DNA of 9,387 bases from Gammaproteobacteria bacterium UBA4475 (GTDB lineage: Bacteria; Pseudomonadota; Gammaproteobacteria; Pseudomonadales; Azotimanducaceae): assembly GCA_002389265.1 (NCBI GenBank), contig DGOD01000284.1, positions 1,538-10,924 of the forward strand, in the 5' to 3' direction. A model generated the notes under the pieces. The model saw only the letters and a program-made list of their open reading frames with translations, was not told where the DNA came from and did no database searches. The translations under genes were made by a program, and so were the position numbers. Shown here piece after piece: positions 6,080-9,387 of the stretch; the first letter of the stretch is position 1; each line of letters opens with the position of its first letter.

Positions 6080-8613
6080 CCTGAGTCACCGGCTAGTTGT
6101 TGGATAGCTGTCGGTAGCGTCTGTCTGACCCGAACCACAGATACCGTGAGGGTTGTCAGGACAATTCCCAGGGTCAGGATGCCGAGTTTTGCCAAGGGCC
6201 ACCAAGACCACAACAGGGGCATGGTCCAACCAAAGGCGATTACATTTAATTTGTTAATCAATAACCAACTTAAACTGAAGCCCAGGGGTAATGACAGCAA
6301 CAAGGTGACTGCCAGCATGAGTAGCAGGGGCAGGGCAACAATTTGCAGCCACTGGCTGAAATTCACACCCATGGAGCGCCAGTGAGCGTATTCCGGCAAG
6401 CGTTGTTGGTGCACCGCGAGCAAGGCCGTCAATAGTGAGAGTCCAGCCACCAATAATGTCAGCGTATTCAGGGTCGCCGTAATGGCAAACGTGCGATCGA
6501 AAATTGCAAAAGATAGCCGTTTGATCTCGCCCTGTCGCACCCACTGTCCAGGTTTCACCCCTAGTGCTGATAGACGACTGCTGAGCCAGTCGGGATCAAT
6601 TTGCGCTGCTGGATCAGACAACCATAAACCAGCGCCAAGCAATTCGGCCGCTGGCCAAAGCGCCATGACAGTCTCGCCAGGTAAGTAAAACGCGAGACTC
6701 GAATTTCCATAGTCGTGTACATAACCGATGATTTTGAAGCGCCGCAGGCCAGTTGGCGTTGGCAATTCGATCATGCTACCCAGTGGCGTGTGCGCGAGAT
6801 ACCGCACTTGTTCATTTGCCAAAATCGGTATGACTGAGCTATCACCGGCGCGCCAGGCTTGGCGTGCCTGGTCTTGGGCCTGTTGATTCTGGACTCCCTG
6901 ATCTTGGGCCAACACCATACCAACCGTGTCTGGCGCGTTGAGGTCCAAGCCGCGAATTGAGGTGGGGCGATTTTGCCAACGTAGGTCCACACCGATGCGT
7001 GGGGAATAGCCGCTAAGCCAAGCCACTTGTTTAACGGCCTCAATATCTAGCGACTCACTCTGGACGTAAATATCAGCGGCTAAACGGGTTTCCAGCCAAT
7101 CGCCCAATGCGGTTCGAAATGAGTCGACCAGTGTAGTCACCCCGATATTGGCGGTGAGGGTCAGTAACAGGGCCATCAAGGCGATCCGCAGGTGGGGTAG
7201 TTGCGCGAGTGCATCGGATACGGCCCAGCGCAGTAACCACTGTTGTTTGGGCAATAGCCGAGCGCAGGTCTCGATCAGGCTCAATACTAACCAGGGGAGC
7301 AAGAGCGCGCCGCCAAACATCACCAGCGCCAATATCAAAAAACCTTGTTCAATGCTGGCCATCCAAGGGTATAGGGCTGCGGCAAGTCCGAGTAAGCCCA
7401 TCGCCACCAACGCCATCCAGCCGATGCCGCGCTGATCCTGCTGCCATTGAGCGGTGGTGTCCCGTTGGCGCCGAATGGACTCTCGTGCTCGCAGCCACAG
7501 GGGTAGCGTTAATGCCAACACCACGCCGGCGAGACTCAGTCCAAATGCCTGCAGCACTTGTTCCGGGCGAATGCCGATTAATGTACCCAGTTCAGCGGCG
7601 TAGAGACTCTGCAGGCTCATGGCCATGGCGGGCAATAACAGCTGGCTTAAGGCATAGCCCGAGACGAGGCCAAGGCTCGTGCCGAAGAGGGTCCAAAGTA
7701 ATGACTCAGCAATGATGGCAATGCTCAGCATCCCGAGTGAGACGCCCATTTCGCGCAGCGTCGTCAAGGTCCCTTGGCGTGCCAGTAGCGAGAATCGAAC
7801 CGCATTAAAGACAATAAACAGGCCAACGGCGAAGGACAATAAGCCGAGGGCCGTGAGGTGAGTGTGCAGGCTCTCAGTCACCTGGGCGAGATCCAATGCT
7901 TGGTGGTTAGTCACCAATGTCAGGGTCGCAGGTAGCAGCGCGGCGAGGCGCAATTGTTCCGACTCGCTGAGGCGCCCGACGCCCAGGTAGCTGAAGGTAT
8001 CGGTGCCCAGAATGGCCATTGCGGCAGCGATATCCATAAAAACCCGTTGGCCTTGTTGAGTTTGAGTTTGAATTAAAGCCGGTGGCAGGTGCTCACCGCT
8101 GGCTAGAATCAGCCGTTGCCCGGGTTCAATACCCAACTGCGTCGCCAAGGACTGGGGATACCAGGCCTGGTAATCCGCTTGAATCAGAGCGAGCCAGCTT
8201 GAGGCGCCAAAAGGGTTGCTATATCTGGCGTTCGAACCGATGCCGCTGCCAACCGGTAACGCCAACAAATCAGTGGCAATGATCGCAACCGAGCGTCCTT
8301 GGGCGTCGCGCACTTGAGTTTCGATCACAGGATAAAGCTGCTCAAACCCGGCCCGCCGTAAGTCAACATAGTCTGCCACCGCGACACCCAGACTGTTGTC
8401 GCTGCGTATCCAGTAACGGGCTTCGGCGCCGAGTAACTGGTCGGCTTCAGCGTAGCTGCTACGGGCATGATCATTAATAAGCTGGACAGCCGCCCACAGT
8501 GCGACCCCGCTAATAAGGCCTAAGGCCATGGTCAGGGCTTGGCCCGGATGTCGGCGATAATGGCTAATGAGCGTCACAAAGACCCAAATCGTCTGTTTGA
8601 ATTGGCGCTTCAA
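6076..8613 (-). CDS. FtsX/MacB-type ABC transporter permease, double-unit form
   Basis: This is an 845-residue inner-membrane permease with ten predicted membrane segments in two FtsX-like halves, resembling the YbbP/AttF-AttG type rather than the shorter LolC/LolE. TM1 is about 27-46, followed by a large periplasmic MacB-like domain (about 50-250). TMs follow near 256-278, 293-325, 354-374, 398-417 and 424-447, then TM 475-496 opens the second half. A second periplasmic domain (about 500-700) precedes three final TMs near 706-735, 755-786 and 803-826. The second periplasmic domain has a glutamine-rich stretch (QNQQAQDQARQAW, 575-587), probably a surface loop. Such permeases drive extrusion of lipids, lipoproteins or peptides from the outer leaflet rather than import. 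The start is a TTG one base after the ATPase stop. No ATG or clear Shine-Dalgarno sequence competes, so expression probably depends on coupling. It ends in an ATGA overlap with the AttH-like gene. Confidence 0.88.
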   Translation of the reverse strand: MKRQFKQTIWVFVTLISHYRRHPGQALTMALGLISGVALWAAVQLINDHARSSYAEADQLLGAEARYWIRSDNSLGVAVADYVDLRRAGFEQLYPVIETQVRDAQGRSVAIIATDLLALPVGSGIGSNARYSNPFGASSWLALIQADYQAWYPQSLATQLGIEPGQRLILASGEHLPPALIQTQTQQGQRVFMDIAAAMAILGTDTFSYLGVGRLSESEQLRLAALLPATLTLVTNHQALDLAQVTESLHTHLTALGLLSFAVGLFIVFNAVRFSLLARQGTLTTLREMGVSLGMLSIAIIAESLLWTLFGTSLGLVSGYALSQLLLPAMAMSLQSLYAAELGTLIGIRPEQVLQAFGLSLAGVVLALTLPLWLRARESIRRQRDTTAQWQQDQRGIGWMALVAMGLLGLAAALYPWMASIEQGFLILALVMFGGALLLPWLVLSLIETCARLLPKQQWLLRWAVSDALAQLPHLRIALMALLLTLTANIGVTTLVDSFRTALGDWLETRLAADIYVQSESLDIEAVKQVAWLSGYSPRIGVDLRWQNRPTSIRGLDLNAPDTVGMVLAQDQGVQNQQAQDQARQAWRAGDSSVIPILANEQVRYLAHTPLGSMIELPTPTGLRRFKIIGYVHDYGNSSLAFYLPGETVMALWPAAELLGAGLWLSDPAAQIDPDWLSSRLSALGVKPGQWVRQGEIKRLSFAIFDRTFAITATLNTLTLLVAGLSLLTALLAVHQQRLPEYAHWRSMGVNFSQWLQIVALPLLLMLAVTLLLSLPLGFSLSWLLINKLNVIAFGWTMPLLWSWWPLAKLGILTLGIVLTTLTVSVVRVRQTLPTAIQQLAGDSG

Positions 8614-8614
8614 G

Positions 8615-9289
8615 CTAAGTGTCTCGAGCGAGTACTGGCGTGATCTGACCTGCCTGCAACAGCCACTGATGATCCAGATAGTTCGCCATCACTTGACTGT
8701 GGGTCACCATCAACAGGCTGCTACCGGTTTCTTTAACGAGGGTGGTAAATAATTCCATCACGTTGTGGCTGGTGGCTTCGTCGAGATTGCCCGTGGGTTC
8801 ATCTGCAAGAATGAGGCGTGGCTGATGCATCAGAACCCGGCCGATGGCGACCCGCTGCTGCTGACCGCCCGACAGTTGGTGAGGTAGCCGCCCTAGCAGC
8901 GGGACGAGTCCTAGCCTGTCAATCAGATGTTGTTGTAGCGCGGGATTGAGCCGGTTGGCAAGCCGAGCCTGAAGGAGTAGGTTGTCGAGCACACTGAGTG
9001 TCGGTACCAAATGATATTGCTGGAACACCAGGCTCAAGGTTTCGCGGCGCAGATGATTCCACTGTCGGTCGTTGAAGTCGCTGGCGCGCTGACCATTAAT
9101 TATGATCTGGCCGCTGTCGGGTTGATCGAGTCCCGCTGCGAGGTGCAACAGGGTGCTCTTGCCGCAACCACTCTCGCCGAGTAACGCGGCTGTTTGGCCT
9201 GCGGGCAGATGCAAGTCTGCCTGGCGCAGCACCTGGATATCGCCATCGGGCTGGTAATAGGTCTTGCTGATTGCTGAGAAGGTGAGCAT
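8615..9289 (-). CDS. ABC transporter ATPase, LolD/MacB/YbbA type
   Basis: This 224-residue cytoplasmic ATPase powers the adjacent FtsX-type permease. All nucleotide-binding motifs are intact: Walker A GESGCGKST (38-46), Q-loop Q90 in VFQQYHLVPTLSV, signature LSGGQQQRVAIGR (139-151), Walker B LILADEPTGNLD (159-170, catalytic E164) and switch H197 in MVTHSQ. The DEPTGNLD sequence and the size are typical of the MacB/LolD/FtsE group, which works with mechanotransmission permeases. The ATG at 9289 starts directly on the first strand (MLTFSAISKTYY). No Shine-Dalgarno sequence is visible before it. It is first in a three-gene operon (ATPase, permease, AttH-like protein), with no membrane fusion protein or outer-membrane channel, so a tripartite MacAB-TolC exporter is unlikely. 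Confidence 0.92.
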   Translation of the reverse strand: MLTFSAISKTYYQPDGDIQVLRQADLHLPAGQTAALLGESGCGKSTLLHLAAGLDQPDSGQIIINGQRASDFNDRQWNHLRRETLSLVFQQYHLVPTLSVLDNLLLQARLANRLNPALQQHLIDRLGLVPLLGRLPHQLSGGQQQRVAIGRVLMHQPRLILADEPTGNLDEATSHNVMELFTTLVKETGSSLLMVTHSQVMANYLDHQWLLQAGQITPVLARDT

Positions 9290-9315
9290 GCCGGCACATT
9301 AACAGAACCAAAGGA

Positions 9316-9361
9316 AAAACGGCATCTGCTGGTTCGCCACCGGACAGAACGATGGCGTTTT
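9316..9361 (-). terminator. Hairpin plus T-run before the ABC operon: terminator or attenuator
   Basis: On the minus strand, an 11-base arm AAAACGCCATC (9361-9351) pairs with GATGCCGTTTT (9326-9316), with one C-C mismatch and an inner GTTC/GAAC stem (9350-9347 and 9335-9332). It is followed by a run of five T's (9319-9315). This fits an intrinsic terminator for a gene beyond the window edge, or a leader attenuator for the ABC operon, whose ATG is 26 bases downstream. The arms begin and end in A/T runs, so it could also stop plus-strand transcription. Confidence 0.45.
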
Positions 9362-9363
9362 CT

Positions 9364-9387
9364 CTGTCTGAACCTAAGCTGTCTGAA
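9364..9387. repeat. Short direct repeat CTGTCTGAA, two copies
   Basis: CTGTCTGAA occurs at 9364-9372 and again at 9379-9387, a 15-base period, with the second copy ending at the window edge. It lies upstream of the ABC operon and its hairpin, so it could be part of a regulator site or of a longer array cut off by the edge. Two short copies alone are weak evidence. Confidence 0.35.

Noticed and set aside
7209..7715. 168-codon open frame on the plus strand within the permease gene
   Set aside because: It is arginine- and serine-rich with no family features. The opposite strand encodes clear membrane segments, so this is a mirror of the permease codons.
1..9387. tRNA, CRISPR, insertion sequence or phage attachment features
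   Set aside because: I saw no cloverleaf ending in CCA, no regularly spaced repeat array, no transposase motif and no terminal inverted repeats with target duplications.

Overview
The window looks like chromosomal DNA of a Gram-negative bacterium, most likely a heterotrophic gammaproteobacterium with environmental metabolism. This is inferred from the signal peptides, a lipobox, a FtsX/LolCDE-type export operon and the oxygenase content. No rRNA, tRNA or other marker fixes the taxon. There is no transposase, integrase, CRISPR array, tRNA or phage gene. Genes are tightly packed, and no gene-free stretch exceeds 170 bases.

Layout. (1) 84-1492, plus strand: a phytanoyl-CoA dioxygenase-family (PhyH) oxygenase followed by a gluconokinase, joined by a 4-base ATGA overlap. 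A perfect 8-bp inverted repeat lies upstream. (2) 1541-3996, minus strand, read right to left: an EthD-domain protein, a 128-bp gap with paired direct repeats, then two tandem TauD/TfdA-family 2-oxoglutarate dioxygenases. The stop codon of the first dioxygenase forms part of the Shine-Dalgarno sequence of the second. (3) 4162-4887, plus strand: a broken gene, the remnant of a lipoprotein N-acyl-D-amino-acid deacylase. It has an in-frame stop in the signal-peptide region and a large in-frame deletion of the catalytic barrel. (4) 4910-9289, minus strand: a three-gene ABC export operon in the order ATPase, 845-residue double-FtsX permease, secreted AttH/CrtC-like lipocalin-fold protein. Spacing is 1 base and then a 4-base overlap. 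A hairpin with a T-run lies just upstream of the ATPase.

How the genes may work together. Three Fe(II)/2-oxoglutarate oxygenases of two families lie within 3.3 kb, beside an EthD protein and a deacylase remnant. This suggests an accessory catabolic island acting on an unidentified hydrophobic, ether, amide or sulfonated substrate. The two TauD-like enzymes keep the iron and 2-oxoglutarate residues but not all taurine contacts, so taurine should not be assumed. The ABC operon is a separate unit of the AttEFGH/PF09410 kind, probably moving or trapping a lipid-like molecule in the envelope. Its substrate is unknown.

The most unusual items are the doubly damaged deacylase with a readable deletion junction, the coupled TauD pair, and the compact ABC-AttH operon. 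None amounts to proof of a new system. The best candidate for undescribed biology is the EthD-TauD-TauD module.
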